Below, in pieces: positions 42,678 to 51,523 of a stretch of DNA of 64,000 nucleotides; position 1 is the first letter of the stretch; each line of letters opens with the position of its first letter. Position numbers and translations under genes: made by a program. The notes under the pieces were generated by a model. That model was not told the DNA's origin. It was given only the letters and a program-made list of their open reading frames with translations, and made no database searches. Origin of the DNA: Clostridia bacterium (GTDB taxonomy: Bacteria; Bacillota; Clostridia; Christensenellales; Aristaeellaceae); the NCBI GenBank assembly GCA_017412715.1, contig JAFPWU010000011.1, forward strand, positions 1 to 64,000, read 5' to 3'.

Positions 42678-43601
42678 TCACTGCTTCAGCTCTGCCAGAT
42701 TTTTAATCCCATATCTGTCCATCACCCGGGGAAGCTCTTCAATGATTTTTCTGCACGCCAGGGGATCCGTCAGGTTTGCCGCCCCGACCTCCACCGCCGC
42801 GGCTCCGGCCATCATCATCTCCAGCACGTCCTCCGCCCGGGTAATTCCGCCCATGCCGATGACGGGAATCCTCACCGCCCGGCACACCTGCCATACCATC
42901 CTCAGCGCCACCGGAAACACGCAGGGCCCGCTGACTCCGCCCATCACATTCGCCAGTACCGGCTTCCGGGTCCGCAGGTCGATCCGCATTCCCTGAAGCG
43001 TATTGATCAGGCTGATCCCATCCGCACCGGCCTCCTCACAGGCCCTGGCCATGCCGGCGATATCCGTCACGTTGGGGCTCAGCTTCAGGATAACCGGCTT
43101 GGTAGTCACCGCCTTCACCGCCCGAGTAACGGCCGCAGCCTGTGCCGGGTCCGTTCCAAAGCTCATCCCGCCGCCGTGCACGTTGGGGCAGGAGATATTG
43201 ACCTCAAGCCATCCCACCTGGGGTTCCCGGTCCAGCAGCGCGCAGGTCTCCGCGTATTCCGCCACGCTGAATCCGCTCACATTGGCCATGACCGGCTTAT
43301 GGAATATTTCCTTCAGCTTTGGCAGCTCCTCCCCGATCACCCGCTCCACCCCGGGATTCTGCAGCCCCACCGCGTTAATCATCCCCGCCGGGCATTCCGC
43401 GATCCGCGGGGTGGGATTCCCGAACCGGGGCTCCCGGGTGGTTCCTTTGAAAGAAAAGGTTCCCAGGATGTTGATGTCATAGAGCTCCGCAAATTCGTAT
43501 CCGTATCCGAAGGTGCCGCTGGCGGGAATCACGGGATTGTCCATGTCCACCCCGCAGAGGTTCACCCGAAGCCGGGGATCCGCTGTCCTTACTTCTCCCA
43601 C
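42678..43601 (-). CDS. pyrD: dihydroorotate dehydrogenase, class 1B catalytic subunit
   Basis: 307-aa FMN enzyme oxidising dihydroorotate to orotate, class 1B, working with PyrK and NAD+. [12 protein letters not shown], the active-site Cys in [21 protein letters not shown] and GMGGI are visible. It starts with GTG at 43601, preceded by GGGGG, and overlaps pyrK by 13 bases, so the two subunits are coupled. Confidence 0.95.
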   Translation of the reverse strand: MGEVRTADPRLRVNLCGVDMDNPVIPASGTFGYGYEFAELYDINILGTFSFKGTTREPRFGNPTPRIAECPAGMINAVGLQNPGVERVIGEELPKLKEIFHKPVMANVSGFSVAEYAETCALLDREPQVGWLEVNISCPNVHGGGMSFGTDPAQAAAVTRAVKAVTTKPVILKLSPNVTDIAGMARACEEAGADGISLINTLQGMRIDLRTRKPVLANVMGGVSGPCVFPVALRMVWQVCRAVRIPVIGMGGITRAEDVLEMMMAGAAAVEVGAANLTDPLACRKIIEELPRVMDRYGIKNLAELKQ

Positions 43602-44323
43602 TGGATTTCCCCCTTTCGCAGCACCGGGCCCTCCCGGCAGATCCTCTTATATCCGTCCTTCGTCCTGCAGCTGCATCCCATGCAGGCTCCGAACCCGCAT
43701 CCCATGCGTTCCTCCAGGCTGAATTCCCCGTCCGTGACGGCGGTTCGGTCCACCGCCCGCAGCATGGGTTCCGGCCCGCAGGCGTAGAAATAGCTGGTTC
43801 CCTCCGGCAGGGCATCCGTCACAAAGCCTTTCCGGCCATAGCTGCCGTCTGCGGTGGTTACCGTAACCTGGCATCCGATATTCCGGAAATCCTCCTCCGC
43901 GAAGACATCCTCCCGGCTGTTGAAGCCCAGCACCGCGCTGACCTCTTTTCCCCGGGCCCGCAGCTCTTTCCCCAGCCAGTACAGGGGAGGCACCCCGACG
44001 CCCCCGCCCAGCAGCAGGGGATGGTCTCCCGCCCGGCTCAGGTCATACCCGTTTCCCAGCCCCGTCAGGCAGTCGATGGTCTCCCCGGGCTTCATGCTGC
44101 TCATCTTCCGGGTTCCTTCTCCCACCGTCCTGTAGATCAGGGTCAGCCGATCTCCTTCCCTGTCGAAAACGGAAATCGGGCGCCGCAGAAAACAGCCCTC
44201 CAGCTTCAGATTCACGAACTGTCCCGGCCGCTCCGCTCCGCTCACATCCCCCCGAAGCCTCATCCTCCAGATTTCTCTGGCCAGGGGAACATTCTCCTCA
44301 ATCCGCAGCAGAACCTGCTTCAT
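43589..44323 (-). CDS. pyrK: dihydroorotate dehydrogenase electron-transfer subunit
   Basis: 244-aa FAD/[2Fe-2S] subunit passing electrons from PyrD to NAD+. RPISVFDREGD is the FAD-binding RPxS-type motif, LLGGGVGVPPLYW the NAD-side segment, and the C-terminal MGCGFGACMGCSC followed by KRICREGPV supplies four cluster Cys. Start 44323 (MKQVLLRIEENV) has GGAG upstream. It is separated from pyrC by 141 bases holding an intergenic repeat. Confidence 0.95.
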   Translation of the reverse strand: MKQVLLRIEENVPLAREIWRMRLRGDVSGAERPGQFVNLKLEGCFLRRPISVFDREGDRLTLIYRTVGEGTRKMSSMKPGETIDCLTGLGNGYDLSRAGDHPLLLGGGVGVPPLYWLGKELRARGKEVSAVLGFNSREDVFAEEDFRNIGCQVTVTTADGSYGRKGFVTDALPEGTSYFYACGPEPMLRAVDRTAVTDGEFSLEERMGCGFGACMGCSCRTKDGYKRICREGPVLRKGEIQWEK

Positions 44324-44380
44324 GGCCTGTGCCGCTCCTTTCCCCCGCATGCTGTGCGGAGCTCCTGTCAGTTTTCTCTA

Positions 44381-44464
44381 AATGCGCTGATGGATTCCTT
44401 CCAGGCGGCCATTCCCCCTGCTCAGGGGATGGTCGCGGACGGCGGGGCTTATTCAGCGTTTTCC
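44381..44464 (-). repeat. intergenic inverted-repeat element, copy B
   Basis: About 84 bases between pyrC and pyrK. Minus-strand outer arms GGAAAACGCTGA and TCAGCGCAT, inner hairpin GCGACCATCCCC/GGGGGAATGGCCGC. It begins directly after the pyrC stop. It lies inside the operon, so as a terminator it would reduce downstream pyr expression. Confidence 0.5.
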
Positions 44465-45637
44465 TTACTTGGAATTCTCAAGATAGGTTTCCCTGCCGCC
44501 GCATACGGTCCTGAGACACCTGCCGTAAATCTTCTGTCCCGCGAAGGGGGTGGCCTTTCCCATGGACAGGAATTCCCCTGGATCCACCTTTCCCTCCCAG
44601 GTCAGATCCCATTCGCAGTAATCTTCCGGAGGCTGGGGGATTCCGAACCTTTTCCTGGGCGCGGCCGTCATCCTGTCAATCAGCGTTTCCAGCGAAATGA
44701 CTCCCGTCCGGACCAGCCCGGTATACAGCACCGGGAAGGCGGTTTCCAGCCCTACGATGCCGAAGGCGCTCTTCGCCAGTCCCCCGCTTTTCTCCTCTTC
44801 GCTGTGGGGCGCGTGATCCGTGGCGATAAAGTCGATGGTGCCGTCCCGCAGCCCTTCCACCAGGGCCTCCCGGTCTTCCCTGGACCGCAGGGGAGGATTC
44901 ATCCGGAAGCGGCCCTCCTCCTGCAGGTCATCCTCGCAAAGCAGCAGGTAGTGAGGAGCTGTCTCGCAGGTCACGTTCACGCCCTCCGCCTTCGCCCGGC
45001 GGATACTCTCCACGCTCTCCCTGCAGCTGATATGGCATACGTGATAGGCGCATCCCGTTTCCCGGGCCAGCCGCACGTCCCGGGCGATGGGCCCCCATTC
45101 GCTCTCGGAGCAGATGCCCCGGTGCCCGTGGGCTTTTGCGTATTTTCCCTCGTGGATGTATCCGCCCCTGACCAGGCTTTCATCCTCGCAGTGGGCCACC
45201 ACGATTTTCCCCAGCCTCCTGGCCGTCTCCATCAGGGACCGCATCATGCTCTCCCGCTGGATGCCCTTTCCGTCGTCGGAAAAGGCGATCACCCGCTCCG
45301 CCATCCGCTCCAGCTCCGCCGGCTCCTGTCCTTTTTCACCCATGGTCAGGGATCCGTAGGGGTGAATCCGGCAGTACCCTCCCGCGTTCCGGATCAGCTC
45401 CTCCTCCACCTCCAGATGCTCCGCCGTATCCGGCACCGGGTTCAGATTCGGCATGGCGCATACGTCCGTGTATCCGCCCCGGGCCGCGGCCATGCTTCCG
45501 CTCTTCAGGGTCTCCTTATAAGAAAAACCCGGCTCGCGAAAATGCACATGCACATCGCAAAAGCCGGGAAATATAACGCGGGAAGGATTCTTCCCGAAGC
45601 GCAGACTGAATTCCTCCTGATTGCCGCCGTTCCACAT
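44465..45637 (-). CDS. pyrC: dihydroorotase
   Basis: 390-aa zinc amidohydrolase that cyclises carbamoyl-aspartate to dihydroorotate. Metal motif DVHVHFREPG, AHCEDESL, CHISCRESVE and FIATDHAPHSEEEK supply the His and Asp ligands. It is shorter than the usual 420-430 aa enzyme but motifs are complete. GGGAGG precedes the start. First gene of the pyrimidine operon. Confidence 0.95.
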   Translation of the reverse strand: MWNGGNQEEFSLRFGKNPSRVIFPGFCDVHVHFREPGFSYKETLKSGSMAAARGGYTDVCAMPNLNPVPDTAEHLEVEEELIRNAGGYCRIHPYGSLTMGEKGQEPAELERMAERVIAFSDDGKGIQRESMMRSLMETARRLGKIVVAHCEDESLVRGGYIHEGKYAKAHGHRGICSESEWGPIARDVRLARETGCAYHVCHISCRESVESIRRAKAEGVNVTCETAPHYLLLCEDDLQEEGRFRMNPPLRSREDREALVEGLRDGTIDFIATDHAPHSEEEKSGGLAKSAFGIVGLETAFPVLYTGLVRTGVISLETLIDRMTAAPRKRFGIPQPPEDYCEWDLTWEGKVDPGEFLSMGKATPFAGQKIYGRCLRTVCGGRETYLENSK

Positions 45638-45723
45638 GGCTGTATCCTCCCGTCCCGCATCTTGCCGATCTCACGGAATCGGCTTCAAGATCCATGGGTC
45701 CTCCCCGGATCGGGTCCGGAAGT

Positions 45724-45752
45724 TATATACCATATCTCCCCCTGAAAGTCAA
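45724..45752 (-). promoter_or_regulatory. promoter of the pyrimidine operon
   Basis: Minus strand TTGACT (45747-45752), 17-base spacer, TATATA (45724-45729). The predicted leader of about 80 bases starts with CCGGA/TCCGG hairpin sequence and an ATCCGGGGAGG stretch, then a second hairpin with GCCGAT/ATCGGC arms flanked by ATCTT/AAGAT just before the pyrC ribosome binding site. Confidence 0.7.
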
Positions 45753-45808
45753 TAACATCCGCCGGAGGATCGCGGAGGTCCGCCGGACGCCCACCGCAGA
45801 TTTACCCC

Positions 45809-45838
45809 GTGACATTCCTTCACCCCTTGTGATATAAT
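45809..45838 (+). promoter_or_regulatory. promoter of the thioesterase gene
   Basis: Plus strand GTGACA (45809-45814), 18-base spacer, perfect TATAAT (45833-45838). Divergent from the pyrimidine promoter, 57 bases between the -35 boxes. Confidence 0.7.
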
Positions 45839-45876
45839 CGCCTGGTTTCAGGAGTTGAGGAAAGGAGCGGATCTCC

Positions 45877-46602
45877 ATGATCGTCTCTCACCGGTATACC
45901 GTCGGAATTCAGGATATGGGCGCCAATTACGAGCTCACGAACAGAGCCCTGATCGAAGCCCTCAGCAATACCGCCAACATCCATGGCATCCGGGCCGGAC
46001 ACGGCGTTACGGAGCGTAGCCGGCATCATCTGTCCTGGGTCATTTCCGGGTGGAAATTAGAAGTGCTGCGGCGTCCCCGGACGGGTGAAGACTACACGGT
46101 GCAGACCTGGTCCGGATCCTATGAAAAAGTCATTGCCAACCGGGATTACCAGGTATTCTCCTCCTCGGGAGAGCTGCTGGCCCGGGCCGCCTCCCGGTGG
46201 ATGTGTCTTGATACGGAACGGGGCCGGCTTCTGAGGCTCACCCCGGAGATCATGGATCCCTATCAGCCGGAGACGGAACGCGCCGCCCTGCCGGAGGCAG
46301 TCTGGACGGATCCGCGGGATCTGGACATCCCGGCCCAGCGCACCCTGCCTTTTCGGGCCCTTCGCTGCATGATCGACTGCAATCAGCACGTGCATAATAC
46401 CGCCTATCTGGACATGGCCCGGGAAGTGCTGCCGGAGGAAGTGGACCAGCGGCATTTCGACCATCTGGAGGTCCTCTATAAAAGGGAGGTCAAGCCCGGG
46501 GACACGGTGCGGCTGGAATATGCTTTTCTTCAGGACCGGCACTATGTGCTGATCCGCGATGAGTCTGACGTCACGCTCCATGCGGCCGTCATCATGAACT
46601 GA
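45877..46602 (+). CDS. acyl-ACP thioesterase
   Basis: 241-aa double-hotdog thioesterase of the FatA/FatB-like bacterial group, releasing free fatty acids from acyl carrier protein. The first hotdog holds WVISGWKLEVLRRPRTGE; the second holds DCNQHVHNTAYLDMA (167-181), matching the family Asn/His/Tyr pattern. GAAAGGAGCGG precedes the start. It is followed 14 bases later by a YfcE-type phosphodiesterase gene, probably co-transcribed. Confidence 0.9.
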   Translation: MIVSHRYTVGIQDMGANYELTNRALIEALSNTANIHGIRAGHGVTERSRHHLSWVISGWKLEVLRRPRTGEDYTVQTWSGSYEKVIANRDYQVFSSSGELLARAASRWMCLDTERGRLLRLTPEIMDPYQPETERAALPEAVWTDPRDLDIPAQRTLPFRALRCMIDCNQHVHNTAYLDMAREVLPEEVDQRHFDHLEVLYKREVKPGDTVRLEYAFLQDRHYVLIRDESDVTLHAAVIMN

Positions 46603-46616
46603 AAGGACATCCCGAT

Positions 46617-47159
46617 ATGAAGCTTCTCATCGCCTCCGATATCCACGGCTCTGCCTTTTACTGCCGAAAACTGCTGGAAGCCTTTGACCGTGAAGGAGCG
46701 GAGAAGCTCCTGCTGCTGGGCGATATTCTTTACCACGGTCCCAGAAACGACCTGCCCCGGGACTACGCCCCCAGGGAAGTCATCGGCATGCTGAACCCGC
46801 GGAAATCCCGGATCCTCTGCGTCCGGGGAAACTGCGATTCGGAAGTGGATCAGATGGTGCTGGATTTTCCTCTGATGGCGGATTATGCCCTGCTGTATCT
46901 GGAGGGGATCACCCTGTACGCCACCCATGGCCATGTTTTCAACACAGGTCACCTGCCCCCTCTCGGCGATGGGGATATCCTGCTCCACGGGCACACCCAC
47001 ATTCCCGCCTGGGAGGATCACGGAAATTATCTGTATCTGAATCCCGGCTCCGTATCCATCCCCAAAGAAAACACTCCCCGCGGATACATGATCCTGGAGA
47101 GCGGAGGTTTCCTCTGGAAAAACATGGAAGGCGAAATATATCACCGGCTGGAGAGATAA
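46617..47159 (+). CDS. yfcE: YfcE-type metallophosphodiesterase
   Basis: 180-aa manganese-dependent phosphodiesterase. The five metallophosphatase motifs are present: SDIHG, LLLGDILYHGP, RGNCDSE, THGH and LHGHTHIP. E. coli YfcE acts on model phosphodiesters; its natural substrate is unclear. A strong terminator begins at its last codons. Confidence 0.92.
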   Translation: MKLLIASDIHGSAFYCRKLLEAFDREGAEKLLLLGDILYHGPRNDLPRDYAPREVIGMLNPRKSRILCVRGNCDSEVDQMVLDFPLMADYALLYLEGITLYATHGHVFNTGHLPPLGDGDILLHGHTHIPAWEDHGNYLYLNPGSVSIPKENTPRGYMILESGGFLWKNMEGEIYHRLER

Positions 47160-47181
47160 TCCTCCTCCAGCCGGTTTTTTT
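47144..47181 (+). terminator. terminator after yfcE
   Basis: 10-bp stem CCGGCTGGAG/CTCCAGCCGG (47144-47153 with 47165-47174) followed by seven T. The first arm overlaps the last codons and stop of the gene. Confidence 0.9.
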
Positions 47182-47195
47182 CATAAAAAACAGAA

Positions 47196-48116
47196 TCAGA
47201 CAGCAGGCATCTTTGCTCTGGCCAGGAGGCGCTCCGGAGAAAGCTCCGTGTTCACGGTTCCCGCTCCCTCCACCGCCAGCGCGGCCGCTGCGGCGCCAAG
47301 CCGGGCAATGTCCGGCAGGCTTTCCCCCCGGAGAAAGCCCCACACCATTCCCGCCATCATGGCATCCCCGGCCCCGGTCATATTGACCGGTTGGGCGGGG
47401 CAGCAGGGAATACGGCCGGTACAGGCCCCATCCGCGGCATAGACCCCCTCCGCCCCGAGGGAAATAAAAACGCTTTTCAACCCTCTCGCCAGCAGGGCTT
47501 CCGCTGCCCGGGGCAGATCCTCCTCCGACCGGATAGGTACCCCGCTGAGCATCTCCGCTTCCTGCCGGTTGGGCTTCAGCGCATACAGTCTGGAGAGAAC
47601 GGGAAGCATGCGCTCCGCCTTGCGGACGGAAACCGGATCCCCAAAGATCGGGGCCTGGCAATGCTCCGCCAGAAAACGGATGCTCTCCTCCGGCAGATTC
47701 GCGTCCAGGACCACCGCGTCCGCCCTCCCCAGCACATCCATCTGACCGGCCAGATAGTCCGGGCTGATGAACCGGCAGATTTCCATGTCCGAAACCGCCA
47801 GGCGCATGTCGCCCCGTTCATCCGCGATAAACAGATAGGTGGAGGTCGGCTCCTCGGAAACCCGGAGAATCCGCTCACAGTCCATGCCCGCCAGGGCACA
47901 CTCCGCGGCTACCCGGTCCCCGTGAGCGTCCTGTCCCAGGGCGGTAAGGAAGGTCACCGGCATCCCCAGCAGGCGAAGGTTATGGGCAATATTCCGTCCC
48001 ACGCCCCCCACGGATACACGGACACGGCCCGGGTTGGAGTCCCGATCCAGAAGCTTCTGATTCGGATGTCCCCCGATGTCAACATTCGCGCCGCCCACCA
48101 CCACAACATGCTTCAT
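47196..48116 (-). CDS. psuK: pseudouridine kinase (PfkB family)
   Basis: 306-aa PfkB-family kinase. The N-terminal VGGANVDIGG, DRDSNPGRV and GGVGRNIAHNLRLLG (37-51) and the catalytic MTGAGDAMMAG (Asp251) match E. coli PsuK (YeiC) closely from memory, rather than ribokinase or fructokinase. It phosphorylates pseudouridine for degradation to uracil and ribose-5-phosphate by PsuG. It overlaps the upstream aminotransferase gene by 4 bases. No psuG gene is in the window. Confidence 0.87.
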   Translation of the reverse strand: MKHVVVVGGANVDIGGHPNQKLLDRDSNPGRVRVSVGGVGRNIAHNLRLLGMPVTFLTALGQDAHGDRVAAECALAGMDCERILRVSEEPTSTYLFIADERGDMRLAVSDMEICRFISPDYLAGQMDVLGRADAVVLDANLPEESIRFLAEHCQAPIFGDPVSVRKAERMLPVLSRLYALKPNRQEAEMLSGVPIRSEEDLPRAAEALLARGLKSVFISLGAEGVYAADGACTGRIPCCPAQPVNMTGAGDAMMAGMVWGFLRGESLPDIARLGAAAAALAVEGAGTVNTELSPERLLARAKMPAV

Positions 48117-49231
48117 TCCTTTTCCCCCGGAGCGTACTCATTCAGCGCATCCATGACATACCGAACCTGTTCCTCCGTCATGCCCGGGTACAGGGGAATG
48201 CTCAGGCCGGTTTCCGCCAGTTCCTCCGCTGCCGGGAAATCCCCCTTCCGGTATCCCAGATCGGCGTAAGCTTTCTGAAGATGGATCGGTACGGGATAAT
48301 AGATCTGGCAGTGAATGCCGAGGTTTTCCAGGTATGTCAGCAGCTCATCCCGCCTGGCCGTAAAAACCGGGAAGGTATAATAACCGTTCCCCTCGTCCTT
48401 TTTCAGCAGCCGAAGATGCTCATTCCGGATGCCTGTCTCATAGGCGGCCGCAATGGCTCTCCTGGCCTTCATCCAGTCCTCCAGGTGAGGCAGCTTGGCC
48501 CGCAGTACCGCCGCCTGCAGCTCATCCAGCCTGGAGTTCACACCCGTAAAGTCATGATAGTACTTGCGGGAGGAGCCGTAATTCCCCAGCTTTCGGACCT
48601 TCTCCGCGATGTCCCCGTCATCGGTGACCACGGCGCCGGCGTCCCCCAGGGCTCCCAGATTCTTGCCCGGATAGAAGGAAAAGCCGGCGGCGGTTCCGAA
48701 GGTTCCGGCCCGCTTTCCGTTCTGGACCGCTCCATGAGCCTGGGCCGCGTCCTCCAGCAGCAGCAGGTGATGTTTCTCCGCCAGGGACTTAAAGCCCTCC
48801 ATGTCCGCCACCCGACCATACAGCTGCACCACCATGATGGCCTTCGTCCGGGGGGTCAGACGCTTTTCCGCCTCCTCGGGGGTGATCAGGGCTGTTTCCC
48901 GGTCCGGATCCACCAGCACCGGTTTCGCCCCCACATAGGACACCGCCAGCGCGCTGGCGATGAAGGTATTGGCGGGTACCAGCACCTCATCCCCCTGCCC
49001 GATGCCCGCGGCCAGCAGAATCAGCCGAAGAGCATCCAGTCCGTTCCCCACGCCGATGCAGTACCGGCTGCCGCACCAGGCGGCAAACTCCTCCTCAAAA
49101 GCCCGATCCTCCTCGCCCAGGATAAACCATTCCCGGTCCATCACCCGTTTCCAGGCCGCATCCAGTTCTTCCCGCATGGGATCATGCATCCCTGAAAAGT
49201 CCAGATAGGGGATATTCATCCGCTTGTTCAT
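48113..49231 (-). CDS. DegT/DnrJ/EryC1/StrS-family aminotransferase
   Basis: 372-aa PLP-dependent sugar aminotransferase, typical length. ANTFIASALAV, EDAAQAHGA (Asp to PLP nitrogen) and FSFYPGKNLGALGDAGA with the PLP lysine K190 are standard. Family members aminate nucleotide-linked keto-sugars for surface glycans or antibiotics. It is coupled to psuK by an ATGA overlap, an odd pairing, and no other nucleotide-sugar gene lies beside it. AAGGA precedes the start at 49231. Confidence 0.9.
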   Translation of the reverse strand: MNKRMNIPYLDFSGMHDPMREELDAAWKRVMDREWFILGEEDRAFEEEFAAWCGSRYCIGVGNGLDALRLILLAAGIGQGDEVLVPANTFIASALAVSYVGAKPVLVDPDRETALITPEEAEKRLTPRTKAIMVVQLYGRVADMEGFKSLAEKHHLLLLEDAAQAHGAVQNGKRAGTFGTAAGFSFYPGKNLGALGDAGAVVTDDGDIAEKVRKLGNYGSSRKYYHDFTGVNSRLDELQAAVLRAKLPHLEDWMKARRAIAAAYETGIRNEHLRLLKKDEGNGYYTFPVFTARRDELLTYLENLGIHCQIYYPVPIHLQKAYADLGYRKGDFPAAEELAETGLSIPLYPGMTEEQVRYVMDALNEYAPGEKE

Positions 49232-49299
49232 CTTTTCCAGTCCTTCCCGCCGCCCGGCTCAGTCCGAAACCCGGCTTCGCAATGCGCCGCAGTGGAAAC

Positions 49300-49326
49300 G
49301 AGGGCTCAGGCTGTCCCTGAGCCCTC
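49300..49326 (-). terminator. probable terminator hairpin after uxuA
   Basis: 11-bp perfect stem GAGGGCTCAGG/CCTGAGCCCTC with a 5-base loop, 29 bases past the uxuA stop on the minus strand. The following T run is short (GTTTCC), so termination may be partial. Confidence 0.6.
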
Positions 49327-49354
49327 GCTCCGGCTTCGAACGCCGTAAGCGCGT

Positions 49355-50437
49355 TTATTCAGCTTTCCCTTCATTCTTTTCAATCGCTTCCCACAGGCCG
49401 TTCAGGTAGGCGGCGCCCAGGGCCCGGTCATAAAGGCCGTATCCGGGTCTTCCTTCCTCGTCCCAGATCATTCTGCCGTGGTCGGGCCGGATATAGGTGT
49501 CCGGCACGGTCTCATGAATGGCCTTCATGATCTCATACAGGTCCAGATCCCCTGTGCAGGACAGATGGGCCGCCTCCCGGAAGTGATGATAGCCCAGGTA
49601 CTTCACGTTGCGCACGTGCATGGCGCCAATCCGGTTCATCCCTCCAAAGTGGCGGATGATCGCGGGAATGTCGTTCTCCGGATTGCTGCCCAGAGATCCG
49701 GTGCAAAGGCACAGGGTATTGGCCGGGCTGTCGTGAAGGGCCACGATCTTATCGTAATCCTCCTGGCTGTGGGCAATACGGGGCAGATTGAAGATGGGCC
49801 AGGCCGGGTCATCCGGATGGCAGGCCATGCGGACCCCCACCTCCTCGCAGACCGGGATGACCGCGTCCAGGAAATACTTGTAGTTTTTCCGCAGATCGTC
49901 CCCCGTCATCCCCTCGTACTGCTTCAGCGTCGTCTCCAGCAGGGCCAGCCGCTCCGGCTCCCATCCGGGCAGGGTAAATCCCTTGCTGTCCTCCGCGGTC
50001 TTGCGGACAATTTCCAGCGGCCCCATGGCGCCCAGATCCTTCTCGTCGAAATACAGGCTGTTGCTGCCGTCCTCGGGAATCACCCGGGCCAGGTCGGTCC
50101 GCAGCCAGTCGAAGACGGGCATAAAGTTATAGACGATCACCTTCACCCCGTGCTTTGCCAGCATCCGGATGGTGGAGATATAATTGGCAATGTACTCGTC
50201 CCGGGCGGGCAGGCCCGTCTTGATATCCTCATGGACATTAACGGACTCGATCACCTCCAGCTCCAGCCCCGCCTCGTTGACCTCCTTCTTCAGGGCAACG
50301 AATTCGTCCTCTGGCCAGTCCACCCCCGCAGGCTTGTCCAGCAGGCCCATCAGGCCGGTCATGCCGGGAATCTGCTTAATATACTTCAGCGGGATCGGGT
50401 CGGTTTTGCTGCCATACCAGCGGAATGTCATTTTCAT
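49355..50437 (-). CDS. uxuA: mannonate dehydratase
   Basis: 360-aa enzyme converting D-mannonate to 2-keto-3-deoxygluconate in hexuronate breakdown. N-terminal [50 protein letters not shown] and the C-terminal [30 protein letters not shown] are diagnostic of UxuA. AAAGGAG precedes the start. No uxaC, uxuB or kdg genes are adjacent; the GPH transporter at 13.9 kb could supply uronides but is far away. Confidence 0.96.
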   Translation of the reverse strand: MKMTFRWYGSKTDPIPLKYIKQIPGMTGLMGLLDKPAGVDWPEDEFVALKKEVNEAGLELEVIESVNVHEDIKTGLPARDEYIANYISTIRMLAKHGVKVIVYNFMPVFDWLRTDLARVIPEDGSNSLYFDEKDLGAMGPLEIVRKTAEDSKGFTLPGWEPERLALLETTLKQYEGMTGDDLRKNYKYFLDAVIPVCEEVGVRMACHPDDPAWPIFNLPRIAHSQEDYDKIVALHDSPANTLCLCTGSLGSNPENDIPAIIRHFGGMNRIGAMHVRNVKYLGYHHFREAAHLSCTGDLDLYEIMKAIHETVPDTYIRPDHGRMIWDEEGRPGYGLYDRALGAAYLNGLWEAIEKNEGKAE

Positions 50438-50554
50438 AGGATGATTCTCCTTTCCATATTTATCTGCTCCGGATCCCCGAAGTCAGAATAATGCCCTGGA
50501 AACCGCCGATGCCAGGCGATGAGATCCGCCCGCGGAAGGGCGGTATCAGCCGGA

Positions 50555-51358
50555 TCAGTTCAGATACATTCCGGGGAAGATCATGTTGGTTCCTACCTGC
50601 ACAGCCCCAAAGTCATTCATCAGATGTTGCTGCGGCAGGCTCCGGGTCATAATTCGCGCGCTCACCTGGGTCACGCCTTCGGCCGCCATGATCGCCATGG
50701 TTCTGTGCAGGAGCGCCCGGGCCATGCCCTGCCTGCGGCTTCCCGGCTCCATATAAATGGCGACCAGCTCCGCGTAGTCTCCCTGCCCTGCCATAATCGT
50801 CTCGCCGATCAGGCCCGCGTTCCGATACAGTCCCAGGGCGATGAAATGCGGCATGTGCATCATCTCAACCAGGGTATTCCGGTCCAGCACCGTAATTTCA
50901 TTCATCTGGAGCCTGGAAATCAGTCCCTGCTGCTCCTCCCAGGTGTTCAGGGGAGTGGCCGCCACCGTGCAACTCATGGGGATCCTGCCGTCGCCAAAGG
51001 GGATCTGCAGGGAAACCACCGCGTCGCTGTCCTCCAGATCGAACCCGTTATGCAGATAAAATTCCCGGTTCTGCTCATCCTGGGGATTCAGGCTGGTATA
51101 GAGGCGCGCCCGGAGCTGGGGATTCACGTTCTGCAGCTGTCTGGCCCGCGCAACCAGGGCCCCGAAGAGCAGATACCGGCTGGAGGGATCCCCCTCGATC
51201 GAGAAGTACAGGTTCACCGGGCAGTCCGGATACAGGCCGGGCTGCAGCTGGTAGAGGATATAGCCGTATCCGGTCTGGGTTCCCAGATCGTCGATAGCAA
51301 AGAACACGTCCTCAGGATTCATGTTGTTAACGGGCTGCTGGGGATGTACGATCGTCAT
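50555..51358 (-). CDS. GNAT family N-acetyltransferase, two-domain
   Basis: 267-aa acetyltransferase. The C-terminal half has the acetyl-CoA P-loop RRQGMA (208-213) after VAIYMEPGS. The N-terminal half (about 30-125) also has GNAT-like layout (LYTSLNPQDEQNREFYLHNGF), suggesting a tandem of which only the second site has a clear P-loop. Start 51358 has AAAGGA upstream; an ATG at 51391 has no site. Substrate unknown. Divergent from ppk1. Confidence 0.82.
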   Translation of the reverse strand: MTIVHPQQPVNNMNPEDVFFAIDDLGTQTGYGYILYQLQPGLYPDCPVNLYFSIEGDPSSRYLLFGALVARARQLQNVNPQLRARLYTSLNPQDEQNREFYLHNGFDLEDSDAVVSLQIPFGDGRIPMSCTVAATPLNTWEEQQGLISRLQMNEITVLDRNTLVEMMHMPHFIALGLYRNAGLIGETIMAGQGDYAELVAIYMEPGSRRQGMARALLHRTMAIMAAEGVTQVSARIMTRSLPQQHLMNDFGAVQVGTNMIFPGMYLN

Positions 51359-51471
51359 GAAGAAAAATCCTTTCCCTTCTTCGGTTTGCACAGGGACATT
51401 ATAGACAGAATGAGGGGCCCTGTCAAAGGATGAAAGCAGACTTCGGGGATGTACTCTTTTTGAATTCTCAT

Positions 51472-51500
51472 TTGCTTTCCCCCGCCGTTCATGTTATTAT
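51472..51500 (+). promoter_or_regulatory. promoter of ppk1
   Basis: Plus strand TTGCTT (51472-51477), 17-base spacer, TATTAT (51495-51500). This also explains why an upstream in-frame ATG at 51491 is not the start. Confidence 0.58.
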
Positions 51501-51523
51501 GGAAAATAAGAGGTGATATTTCT

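Noticed and set aside
50461..50554. A fourth copy of the intergenic repeat upstream of uxuA
   Set aside because: It has GC-rich inverted segments of similar length but lacks the GGAAA..GCTGA and TCAG.GC ends, so the likeness is too weak.
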